Shown here in pieces: positions 6,666-13,874 of a stretch of 19,074 nucleotides of DNA (position 1 is its first letter; every line of letters begins with the position of its first letter). The stretch spans positions 1 through 19,074 of the forward strand of contig CAMNQN010000037.1 in the NCBI GenBank assembly GCA_946549155.1. Reading direction: 5' to 3'. The DNA comes from an uncultured Lachnospiraceae bacterium (lineage in GTDB: Bacteria > Bacillota > Clostridia > Lachnospirales > Lachnospiraceae). Under the pieces are notes generated by a model. That model did no database searches. It was not told the DNA's origin and saw only the letters and a program-made list of their open reading frames with translations. The position numbers and the translations under genes were made by a program.

Positions 6666-7772
6666 ATGAAGAGAAGAAAGACGATTTTATCACTTGCCGC
6701 CGCTCTTATGGCTTCCGCCATGCTCTGCGGTACCGCTATGGCGGAGGAAACCTGCAAAAGCTATCTGACCGGGGAGACGGTATCCACGCAGATCGGACGG
6801 GTCCGCCCCATTGCCATGATGTTTAACAACATTTACGATGCCATTCCGCAGTGCGGTATTGAGAAGTGCGGTGTGGTTTATGAGGCGCCGGTGGAGGGCA
6901 GTATCACCCGTCTTATGGGCATTATGGAGAATTATCAGGACGCGGCGAGACTGGGTTCTGTGAGAAGCTGCCGGAATTACTACATTTATATGGCCAGAGA
7001 GTTTAACGCCATTTACGCCCATTTCGGACAGGCTGTTTACGCGGAGCCGATCTTAAATCTGCCCACCACCAATAATCTGAGCGGGCTGGGCAATTACGGA
7101 GATCTGATTTATTACCGTTCCGACGATCGGGTCTCTCCCCACAATGTGTTCACCGATTATGACCGGATTCAGGCGGGCATTGATGCCTACGGCTATGACC
7201 GGGCGTATGCCAGCGGCTATACGGGCCATTACCAGTTCGCGGAGGATGGCGAGACCGTGGCACTGGAGGATGGAATGATTGCCAAGGTGGTGCTGCCGGG
7301 CTATACCTATAACCACGCCCGCTTCCAGTATAATGAGGATACGGGACTTTACGACCGTTACCAGTACGGTGACGCCCAGGTGGACGGCAATACGGGAAAC
7401 CAGCTGGCCTACAAGAATATTATTCTGCAGTATTGTGACTGGGAAAGCTTTGACGATAACGGCTATCTGAATATTGACATGACCAGCGGCGGACGGGGAA
7501 AATACATCACGAACGGCAGGGCCATCGACATCTACTGGGAGAAAGAGCCCTCCGATTATGATGAATATTATACCACCATTGAATCTGTATACAGCCACGA
7601 TGATGTTTATTTCAGCGACTTCAATGTGACCCGTTATTACGACATGAACGGAAACGAGATCAAGCTGAATCAGGGCAAAACCTGGGTATGTATCCTGAGA
7701 GACAGTGTGGAAGCGGAGAGCATGATTATTTCAGATGATCCTTCCATCTCCAGTGACGCCATTGACTATTAA
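6666..7772 (+). CDS. Secreted DUF3048 (YerB-like) protein
   Basis: This 368-residue protein has a signal peptide (basic MKRRK, a hydrophobic core of about 18 residues, cleavage after GTAMA near residue 26). The single Cys in that region lacks a proper lipobox context, so unlike B. subtilis YerB it is probably not a lipoprotein. The first domain carries the DUF3048 signature: RPIAMMFNNIYDAIPQCGIE near 43-62, VVYEAPVEGSITRLMGI near 67-83, and LGSVRSCRNYYI near 96-107. The C-terminal domain contains NQLAYKNIILQYCDW and ends with the strand TWVCILRD. The biochemical function of the family is unknown; an envelope location is clear. The ribosome site AAGGAG is at 6650-6655. The 79-nt gap after ybeY suggests a separate unit, but no convincing promoter was seen. 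A flippase gene follows after 23 nt. Confidence 0.88.
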   Translation: MKRRKTILSLAAALMASAMLCGTAMAEETCKSYLTGETVSTQIGRVRPIAMMFNNIYDAIPQCGIEKCGVVYEAPVEGSITRLMGIMENYQDAARLGSVRSCRNYYIYMAREFNAIYAHFGQAVYAEPILNLPTTNNLSGLGNYGDLIYYRSDDRVSPHNVFTDYDRIQAGIDAYGYDRAYASGYTGHYQFAEDGETVALEDGMIAKVVLPGYTYNHARFQYNEDTGLYDRYQYGDAQVDGNTGNQLAYKNIILQYCDWESFDDNGYLNIDMTSGGRGKYITNGRAIDIYWEKEPSDYDEYYTTIESVYSHDDVYFSDFNVTRYYDMNGNEIKLNQGKTWVCILRDSVEAESMIISDDPSISSDAIDY

Positions 7773-7780
7773 TTTCTGAC

Positions 7781-7798
7781 AAAGAGGTTTTGCTCGTG
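7781..7798 (+). promoter_or_regulatory. Ribosome site that sets the flippase start at GTG 7796
   Basis: AAAGAGG occupies 7781-7787. A TTG at 7790 in the same frame is only 2 nt away, too close for initiation. The GTG at 7796 is 8 nt away, the normal distance. The start is therefore placed at 7796, two codons inside the longest reading frame. Confidence 0.7.
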
Positions 7799-9454
7799 AG
7801 TAACAAAGGAAAAAGCTCTAAAAACTTCCTGCTGCAGGGAAGTATCCTGACGGCGGCGTCCATTATCGCGAAGGTGATCGGACTGATTTACCGAATCCCC
7901 CTTAACAATATTCTGGGGGATATCGGGGTCAGTTACTATTCCACCGCAAATGAAATTTATTCGATTGTGCTGATGATTTCTTCCTTCAGCCTTCCTCTGG
8001 CTGTGTCAAAGCTGATGTCAGAGCGAATCCATAAGGGAGAGATGCGAAACGCCAACAGGGTATTTTTGTGCGCCGTTCGTTTTGCCGCAGTGACAGGGGC
8101 CGCTCTGGCGCTGCTTACGTATCTGTTTGCCGGTGTGCTTTCCAAATATGTGATGAACTTCGAGCTGGCAAAATACGGGCTGCGGGTATTGGCCCCGGCA
8201 ATTTTCATTTTCGCCATCACCGGTACTTTCCGGGGATTTTTTCAGGGCTATTCCAATATGGTTCCCACGGCGGTATCCCAGATCATCGAGCAGCTTGTGA
8301 ACGCGGTGGTGTCCATCGTGTGCGCCGATATCATGTTCAGCTATGGCATATCGCTGGCGGCGAAGGAGGGCAACGACCTTTTAGGACCGGCCTGGGGTGC
8401 TGCGGGGGCTACGTTCGGTACAGTGGCCAGTGTTACCGTAGCGCTGATTTTCATGATGGTGATTTACACCGGCTTTCGCAAAACGCTGAATAAGCAGATC
8501 CGCCGGGATCACACAGGAAAATCCGAATCTTCCGCGAAGATTTACCGGACGCTGACCGCTACCATTTTGCCCATCGTGCTCAGTACCCTGGTCTACAATA
8601 TCAGCAATGTGCTGGATCAGGGCATTTTCAATGCCATACTGAAGAATCAGGGCTACACGGTGAGCCAGTATGGCACGATCTGGGGAATCTATACGGGAAA
8701 ATTCCGGGTACTGATGAACGTGCCCCTCTCCATTGCCTCCTGCCTGGGACCGGCGGTGGTTCCCAGTCTTACGGCGGCTGTGGCCAGCCGGAATAAAAGG
8801 GAGGCGATCGGTAAAGTGGATATGTCCATCCGTTTCACCATGATGTTGACGATTCCCTGTGCGCTGGGGATGGCTGCCCTGGGCGGCCCCATTGTGCAGA
8901 TGCTGTTTCATCCGGAAAGCGGGCTGCCCCTGGCGGCAGGTATCATGCAGGCGGGGGCGCCGCTGATTATTGTTTATGCGCTGTCCACACTGACCACCGC
9001 CATCCTGCAGGGACTTGGCAGGCTGCGGGAGCCCCTGTTTCACTGTGCCATCGCGCTGGTGCTGCATATCCTGTGCCTGGTGGTGCTGATGCGCAATTAT
9101 AATCTGAATATTTACGGTGTGATTTACGCGAACATTTTCTTCGCGCTGATTGTGTGTATTTTGAACGCTCTGTCCATTAAACGCTGCCTGAACTGCCGGC
9201 AGGAGCTTTACCGCACCTTTGTGGTGCCTACGCTGGTGTCCATTATTATGGCTTTCGGCGCCTACGGCGTATATTCTCTGCTCCATCTGTTTGCAGGGAA
9301 CAGTATTTCCACGATTTTGGCGATTGGGGCGGGCGTAGTGATCTACGCAGTGGGCCTGGTGGCCTTTCACGGGATCACCGTGGCGGAACTGGCTTCCCTG
9401 CCAAAGGGAAAATGGATGATTAAACTGTTCCGGAAGCTGGGATTGCTGCGGTAA
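7796..9454 (+). CDS. MVF/MATE-like lipid-linked oligosaccharide flippase (MurJ/YtgP/SpoVB type)
   Basis: This 552-residue integral membrane protein has about 14 predicted transmembrane helices, the hallmark of the mouse-virulence-factor/polysaccharide flippase group. It includes B. subtilis YtgP (MurJ, lipid II flippase, 544 residues) and SpoVB. The first helix (GSILTAASIIAKVIGLIYRIPL, split here by position, about 16-37) and the following ILGDIGVSYYSTANEIYSI are typical of this subgroup. So are FFQGYSNMVPTAVSQIIEQ near 150 and ALSTLTTAILQGLGR near 400. It would move an undecaprenyl-linked glycan, probably lipid II, across the cytoplasmic membrane. Length and N-terminus favour YtgP over SpoVB, but the substrate cannot be fixed. 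It sits between a secreted DUF3048 gene and proB. Confidence 0.88.
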   Translation: MSNKGKSSKNFLLQGSILTAASIIAKVIGLIYRIPLNNILGDIGVSYYSTANEIYSIVLMISSFSLPLAVSKLMSERIHKGEMRNANRVFLCAVRFAAVTGAALALLTYLFAGVLSKYVMNFELAKYGLRVLAPAIFIFAITGTFRGFFQGYSNMVPTAVSQIIEQLVNAVVSIVCADIMFSYGISLAAKEGNDLLGPAWGAAGATFGTVASVTVALIFMMVIYTGFRKTLNKQIRRDHTGKSESSAKIYRTLTATILPIVLSTLVYNISNVLDQGIFNAILKNQGYTVSQYGTIWGIYTGKFRVLMNVPLSIASCLGPAVVPSLTAAVASRNKREAIGKVDMSIRFTMMLTIPCALGMAALGGPIVQMLFHPESGLPLAAGIMQAGAPLIIVYALSTLTTAILQGLGRLREPLFHCAIALVLHILCLVVLMRNYNLNIYGVIYANIFFALIVCILNALSIKRCLNCRQELYRTFVVPTLVSIIMAFGAYGVYSLLHLFAGNSISTILAIGAGVVIYAVGLVAFHGITVAELASLPKGKWMIKLFRKLGLLR

Positions 9455-9499
9455 ATTTGATTTGGAAGAAAAAATTAAAAAAGGTTTGGTTTACGAACG

Positions 9500-10333
9500 A
9501 TGAATGAACATGAAAGAAAAATGATACGGCAGAAGCTTAAGGATAAGCAGCGGATCGTGATCAAGATCGGTTCCTCGTCCATTACCCATCCGGAGACAGG
9601 AGCCCTGAATCTGATTAAGCTGGAAATTCTGGTGCGGGAGCTGTGTGATCTGAAAAACCAGGGAAAGGACATCATTCTGGTTTCCTCAGGCGCTATCGCG
9701 GTGGGACGCCAGGCGGTGCATTTTGATCACCGGCCGCAGAAAATCGCGGAGAAGCAGGCCTGCGCGGCCATCGGACAGGCACAGCTTATGATGACTTATC
9801 AGAAATTATTTCACGAGTACGGTCATCTGGCGGCCCAAATTCTGCTGACCAGGGATACGATCGTGGAGGAGCTGAGCCGTTACAATGCGGTAAATACCTT
9901 CGAGGAGCTGCTGAGCATGGGGGTGATTCCTGTGGTCAATGAAAATGATACCGTGTCCACTTTCGAGATCCAGTTTGGTGACAATGATGGTCTGTCCGCC
10001 ACAGTGGCGTCCCTGATTCATGCGGACCTTCTGATTCTGCTCTCAGATATCGACGGACTTTTTACCGACGATCCCAGGCAGGATCCGGATGCGGAATTTA
10101 TTCCCCTGGTGGAGCGGCTGGACAGTCAGCTGCTTAAGATGGGGAAGGGCAGCACCAGCGATGTGGGGACCGGAGGGATGGAGGCAAAGCTCCATGCTGC
10201 ACAGATCGCCACCGAGGCGGGGGCGGATATGCTTATCGCCAACGGCGAGGATTTCCATGTAATTCACCGGATCATAGAGGGCGAGGAGTTGGGCACCATG
10301 TTTTTGGCGGAACCGGTGCTGCGGCGACCCTAA
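9500..10333 (+). CDS. proB: Glutamate 5-kinase, short form without PUA domain
   Basis: ProB phosphorylates the gamma-carboxyl of glutamate with ATP, the first and feedback-controlled step of proline synthesis. The amino-acid-kinase domain is complete: RIVIKIGSSSIT at 18-29, VSSGAIAVGRQAV near 61-73, VVNENDTVS near 145-153, FGDNDGLSA near 158-166, LSDIDGLFTDDPRQ near 179-192, and the nucleotide-loop segment GTGGMEAKLHAAQIA near 222-236. At 277 residues it lacks the C-terminal PUA domain present in E. coli ProB (367 residues), as in several other bacterial kinases. The start is less certain: the only ribosome-site-like AAAAAAGG ends at 9484, 15 nt before ATG 9500. An in-frame ATG at 9521 would remove seven residues. 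proA lies downstream in the same cluster. Confidence 0.96.
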   Translation: MNEHERKMIRQKLKDKQRIVIKIGSSSITHPETGALNLIKLEILVRELCDLKNQGKDIILVSSGAIAVGRQAVHFDHRPQKIAEKQACAAIGQAQLMMTYQKLFHEYGHLAAQILLTRDTIVEELSRYNAVNTFEELLSMGVIPVVNENDTVSTFEIQFGDNDGLSATVASLIHADLLILLSDIDGLFTDDPRQDPDAEFIPLVERLDSQLLKMGKGSTSDVGTGGMEAKLHAAQIATEAGADMLIANGEDFHVIHRIIEGEELGTMFLAEPVLRRP

Positions 10334-10361
10334 TGCACAACAGGCTATAAAGGAGACAGAT

Positions 10362-10583
10362 ATGGTAAATGATCAGGATTTGGCAAGAATCAACGAGCTG
10401 GCGCGCAAATCAAAGGCGGAGGGGCTGACAGAGGCAGAGGCGAAGGAGCAAAAGGAGCTGCGGGAGCGGTATCTGGAGGCGGTCCGCCGGAACCTGAGAA
10501 GCCAGCTGAACAATATCGACGTTTTGAATAAGGACGGAAAGATCGAAAATCTGGGAGAAAAGTATGGAAAAAAGGGACAGTAA
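10362..10583 (+). CDS. DUF896 (YnzC-like) small protein
   Basis: This 73-residue protein matches the DUF896 family, including B. subtilis YnzC. Family proteins are short, charged and largely helical, with a helical hairpin at the N-terminus. Visible hallmarks are INELARKSKAEGLTEAEAKE at 10-29, then EQKELRERYLEAVRRNLRSQ (29-48), the short NIDVLNKDG segment and the basic tail. The function is unknown. AAAGGAG at 10349-10355 is a good ribosome site. It sits between proB and proA, and its last 20 nt overlap proA if proA starts at 10564. The position may reflect cotranscription only, since DUF896 genes occur in many other contexts. Confidence 0.9.
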   Translation: MVNDQDLARINELARKSKAEGLTEAEAKEQKELRERYLEAVRRNLRSQLNNIDVLNKDGKIENLGEKYGKKGQ

Positions 10584-11853
10584 TAAGGAGGATGCGGTAA
10601 GCGGACAGGAGGCCATGCTGCGGCAGATCGGCGGGAACGCCAGAGACGCGGAGGTGGTACTTCGGAACCTGGAAAGCGAAAAGAAGAACCAGCTCCTGCT
10701 TTTGGCGGCGGATACCCTGGTGAAGCGGGCAGAATTTATTCTGGAGGAAAACGGACGGGATATTGCCCGGGCGAGAGAAACCGGAATGCCGGAGGGATTG
10801 GTGGACCGTCTCCTTCTGACAGAGGAGCGAATCCAGGCTATGGCGGTGGGCCTTCGCCAGATCGCCGGGCTGGAGGATCCGGTGGGTGAAGTGCTGGGGA
10901 TGAAGAAGCGGCCCAACGGGCTGCTGATCGGTCAAAAACGGGTGCCTCTGGGCGTGGTTGGCATCATTTACGAGTCCCGGCCCAACGTGACGGCGGATGC
11001 CTTCGGCCTCTGCTTTAAGACAGGAAACGCCGTGATTCTAAAGGGCGGCAAGGAAGCGTTGCATTCCAACAGGGCCATTGTGGAGACACTGCAGGAGGCG
11101 CTGCGGGCGCTTCACATCACAGAGTACGCGGTGCAGCTGATCGCCTCCGTGGACCGTGGCGTCACCCAGGCGTTTATGAAGCTGAACCAGTATGTGGATG
11201 TGCTGATTCCCAGAGGCGGGGCGGGATTGATTCAGGCTGTGGTAAATAACAGTACCATTCCCGTCATCGAGACCGGTACCGGCAACTGCCATATCTATGT
11301 GGATGAGACGGCGGATCTTGAGATGGCCGTGAAGATTATTAATAATGCGAAAACCCAGCGTATCGGCGTCTGCAACGCCTGTGAATCCCTGGTGGTCCAC
11401 GAGAAGGTGGAACGGCCGCTGCTGCTGGCTCTGAAACGGAAGCTGGATGAGCATCAGGTAAAGCTGCGGGGAGACGATGCGGCCTGCGCCATTCTGCCGG
11501 ATATTGCACCGGCCACGGAGGAGGACTGGGGGACGGAGTATCTGGATTATATTTTATCCATAAAGACCGTGGCTTCCATTGAAGAGGCCATTGCCCATAT
11601 TAATAAGTACAATACCGGTCATTCCGAGGCGATCATCACTAGGGATTACCACAATGCGCAGAAATTTTTGGACGAAATTGACGCGGCGGCAGTCTATGTG
11701 AATGCTTCCACCCGCTTTACCGACGGCTTTGAGTTCGGGTTTGGTGCGGAGATTGGAATCAGCACACAGAAGCTTCACGCCAGGGGGCCCATGGGGCTGC
11801 TGGCGCTGACTACCACCAAGTATATTATTTATGGAGACGGACAGATCCGTTGA
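10564..11853 (+). CDS. proA: Glutamate-5-semialdehyde dehydrogenase (gamma-glutamyl phosphate reductase)
   Basis: ProA reduces gamma-glutamyl phosphate to glutamate-5-semialdehyde with NADPH, the second step of proline synthesis, receiving the unstable product of ProB. It has the aldehyde-dehydrogenase fold and 429 residues. Key segments are RVPLGVVGIIYESRPNVTADAF (in two parts, near 125-146), FKTGNAVILKGGKEA near 151-165, LIPRGGAGLI near 215-224, and the catalytic Cys270 in RIGVCNACES. The C-terminal NASTRFTDGFEFGFGAEIGIST stretch (near 379-400) is diagnostic. The start is uncertain. ATG 10564 has GGGAG 6 nt upstream and overlaps the DUF896 gene. ATG 10615 fits the usual family N-terminus (MLRQIG) but its AGGAGG is only 2 nt away. 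Confidence 0.96.
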   Translation: MEKRDSNKEDAVSGQEAMLRQIGGNARDAEVVLRNLESEKKNQLLLLAADTLVKRAEFILEENGRDIARARETGMPEGLVDRLLLTEERIQAMAVGLRQIAGLEDPVGEVLGMKKRPNGLLIGQKRVPLGVVGIIYESRPNVTADAFGLCFKTGNAVILKGGKEALHSNRAIVETLQEALRALHITEYAVQLIASVDRGVTQAFMKLNQYVDVLIPRGGAGLIQAVVNNSTIPVIETGTGNCHIYVDETADLEMAVKIINNAKTQRIGVCNACESLVVHEKVERPLLLALKRKLDEHQVKLRGDDAACAILPDIAPATEEDWGTEYLDYILSIKTVASIEEAIAHINKYNTGHSEAIITRDYHNAQKFLDEIDAAAVYVNASTRFTDGFEFGFGAEIGISTQKLHARGPMGLLALTTTKYIIYGDGQIR

Positions 11854-11864
11854 AGGAAGCAGAA

Positions 11865-12395
11865 ATGGATTTTCAAATCGAGAGAGCCAGGGAAGAAGGG
11901 TATTCTTCCCTGATTCATTTAATTTCAGAGGTATATGATCAAATCCCTCCGGGACAGAAGGACTGGTTTGTGGTCGACCCGGAGGAGGAAACCATGCGCC
12001 GCCTGAAAAACGGCATTGCCTGGGGATACACCGCAGTGGAAACAGAGAGCGGCGCTCTGGCTGGTGTATTTACCGTGGTGTTTCCGGAAACTTCCCCTGC
12101 CAATCTGGGCCGGGATGTTGGACTGCCGGAGGAGGCGCTTCCTCTAGTGGCCCATATGGACACGGCGGCCATTGTCCCCGCCTACCGGGGATATGGACTG
12201 CAAAAACGAATGATGGAGTATGCGGAGGAGGAGCTGCGGCAGGCCGGTTATCGTTACCTTTGCTGTACCGCCCATCCTCAAAATAAATACAGTAAGAATA
12301 ATATTCTGGCGGAAGGCTACCGGGTGGCGGCTACGAAAGAGAAATACGGCGGTTTCCTGCGGGATATTTTTGTTAAGGAGATAAAACATGTATAA
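11865..12395 (+). CDS. GNAT-family N-acetyltransferase
   Basis: This protein of about 176 residues has GNAT features. An N-terminal strand and helix contain IERAREEGYSSLIHLISEVY. The acetyl-CoA pyrophosphate loop is RGYGLQKRMM near residues 105-114, preceded by AAIVPAYRG, the typical beta-4 and beta-bulge region. A C-terminal THPxN-like motif (TAHPQNKYSKNNI) is common in this subgroup. The substrate is unknown. The frame opens at a TTG overlapping the proA stop, but ATG 11865 is preferred because AAGGA at 11853-11857 lies 7 nt before it and family homologues begin close to that residue. The gene lies 11 nt after proA, and its 3' end overlaps miaB by 8 nt, suggesting translational coupling with miaB. 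Confidence 0.86.
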   Translation: MDFQIERAREEGYSSLIHLISEVYDQIPPGQKDWFVVDPEEETMRRLKNGIAWGYTAVETESGALAGVFTVVFPETSPANLGRDVGLPEEALPLVAHMDTAAIVPAYRGYGLQKRMMEYAEEELRQAGYRYLCCTAHPQNKYSKNNILAEGYRVAATKEKYGGFLRDIFVKEIKHV

Positions 12396-13836
12396 TGGTA
12401 TCGCATTTGACAGTGTGGACATGACCCTTCCGGCTCCCACCGAGGAGCCCCTGCGCCAGCGATGGTTTATGAAGCGGGCGCGGCTGCTGCTGGAGAAAAG
12501 GAGCAGGGAACTGGGCCGGCCGCTGACGGCCATGGTGAAAACCTTTGGCTGTCAGATGAATGAGCGGGATTCCGAAAAGCTGAGAGGCATCCTGGAGACG
12601 GTGGGATACCTCCTGACGGACCAGGAGGAGGCGGATTTCGTTCTCTACAATACCTGTACGGTACGGGAAAACGCCAATCTGAAGGTCTATGGCCGTCTGG
12701 GATATCTGGGCGGATTAAAGAAAAAGAACCCCCATATGGTGATTGCCATGTGCGGCTGTATGATGCAGGAGCCGGAGGTGGTGGCAAAGCTTCAGCAAAG
12801 CTACCGCTTTGTGAATCTGATCTTCGGCACACACAATATTTACAAATTCGCGGAGCTTCTGGTATCCGCCCTGGAAAATGACCGCATGATCATTGATATC
12901 TGGAAGGATACGGACAAAATTGTGGAGGACCTTCCGGCCAGGAGAACCTATGCCTTTAAGTCCGGCGTGAACATCATGTTCGGCTGCAACAATTTCTGCA
13001 GCTACTGCATCGTCCCCTATGTGCGGGGCCGCGAGCGGAGCCGCAGACCGCTGGATATCATCCGGGAGATCGAGGGCCTGGTGAAGGATGGCGTGGTGGA
13101 GATCATGCTGCTGGGACAGAATGTAAACTCCTACGGAAAAACACTGGAGGAGCCGGTAACCTTTGCCCAGCTTCTGCAGGAAATTGAAAAGATTGAGGGG
13201 TTGGGGCGGATCCGCTTTATGACCTCCCATCCCAAGGATCTGTCAGACGAGCTGATTGCGGTGATGAAGCAGTCAAAAAAAATCTGCCGTCATCTTCACC
13301 TGCCGCTGCAGTCCGGCAGCAGCCGCCTGTTAAAGATCATGAACCGGAAATATGATAAGGAACAGTACCTGGCCCTGGCGGAAAAGCTGCGCCGGGAGAT
13401 TCCGGACCTGTCTCTGACCACAGATATCATTGTTGGATTTCCGGGGGAGACGGAGGAGGATTTCCAGGACACTCTGGATGTGGTCCGCAGGGTAAGATAT
13501 GACAGCGCCTTCACCTTTATCTATTCCAAACGCGCCGGAACCCCTGCCGCAGTGATGGAAAATCAGGTGCCGGAGGACGTGGTGAAGGACCGGTTTGACC
13601 GGCTGCTGCGCCTGGTACAGGAGATTGGAAAGGAACGTTCCTCCCGCCTTCAGGGCCAGACCCTGCCGGTACTGGTGGAACACATCAACGAGCAGGATAC
13701 CTCCCTGGTAACCGGACGGCTGGATAACAACCTGACGGTACACTTCCCCGGGGATGAAAGCATGATCGGAAAGATGGTGCCGGTTTCTTTAAAGGAGTGC
13801 AAGGGCTTTTATTATCTTGGGGAAGCCGCATTATAG
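12388..13836 (+). CDS. miaB: tRNA-2-methylthio-N6-isopentenyladenosine-37 synthase MiaB
   Basis: MiaB is a radical-SAM methylthiotransferase that adds a methylthio group to C2 of i6A37 in tRNAs for UNN codons, following MiaA. The 482 residues show the full family order. The N-terminal UPF0004 domain holds auxiliary-cluster cysteines at Cys55 (TFGCQMNERDSE), Cys90 (NTCTVRENA) and Cys124 (MCGCMMQEPE). The radical-SAM motif CxxxCxxC is Cys200, Cys204 and Cys207, followed by IVPYVRGRERSR. A C-terminal TRAM domain lies at about 418-480. An extension of about 45 residues precedes the usual MiaB start, as in many clostridial MiaBs. AAGGAG at 12375-12380 is a good ribosome site for ATG 12388, which lies inside the end of the GNAT gene. 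miaA lies three genes downstream. Confidence 0.97.
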   Translation: MYNGIAFDSVDMTLPAPTEEPLRQRWFMKRARLLLEKRSRELGRPLTAMVKTFGCQMNERDSEKLRGILETVGYLLTDQEEADFVLYNTCTVRENANLKVYGRLGYLGGLKKKNPHMVIAMCGCMMQEPEVVAKLQQSYRFVNLIFGTHNIYKFAELLVSALENDRMIIDIWKDTDKIVEDLPARRTYAFKSGVNIMFGCNNFCSYCIVPYVRGRERSRRPLDIIREIEGLVKDGVVEIMLLGQNVNSYGKTLEEPVTFAQLLQEIEKIEGLGRIRFMTSHPKDLSDELIAVMKQSKKICRHLHLPLQSGSSRLLKIMNRKYDKEQYLALAEKLRREIPDLSLTTDIIVGFPGETEEDFQDTLDVVRRVRYDSAFTFIYSKRAGTPAAVMENQVPEDVVKDRFDRLLRLVQEIGKERSSRLQGQTLPVLVEHINEQDTSLVTGRLDNNLTVHFPGDESMIGKMVPVSLKECKGFYYLGEAAL

Positions 13837-13874
13837 GCAGACTTCTATTTTGACAAACGAAAACGAGGTATACT

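Noticed and set aside
8381..9370. Long minus-strand open frame of 329 codons opposite the flippase gene
   Set aside because: It is the antisense shadow of a well-supported membrane protein gene. Its translation is rich in His, Gln and Arg with no family features and no ribosome site of note.
13850..13874. TTGACA followed by TATACT just before mutS, resembling a promoter
   Set aside because: The spacer is only 13 nt, and a start point would fall inside the mutS coding sequence, so it cannot drive the full gene.
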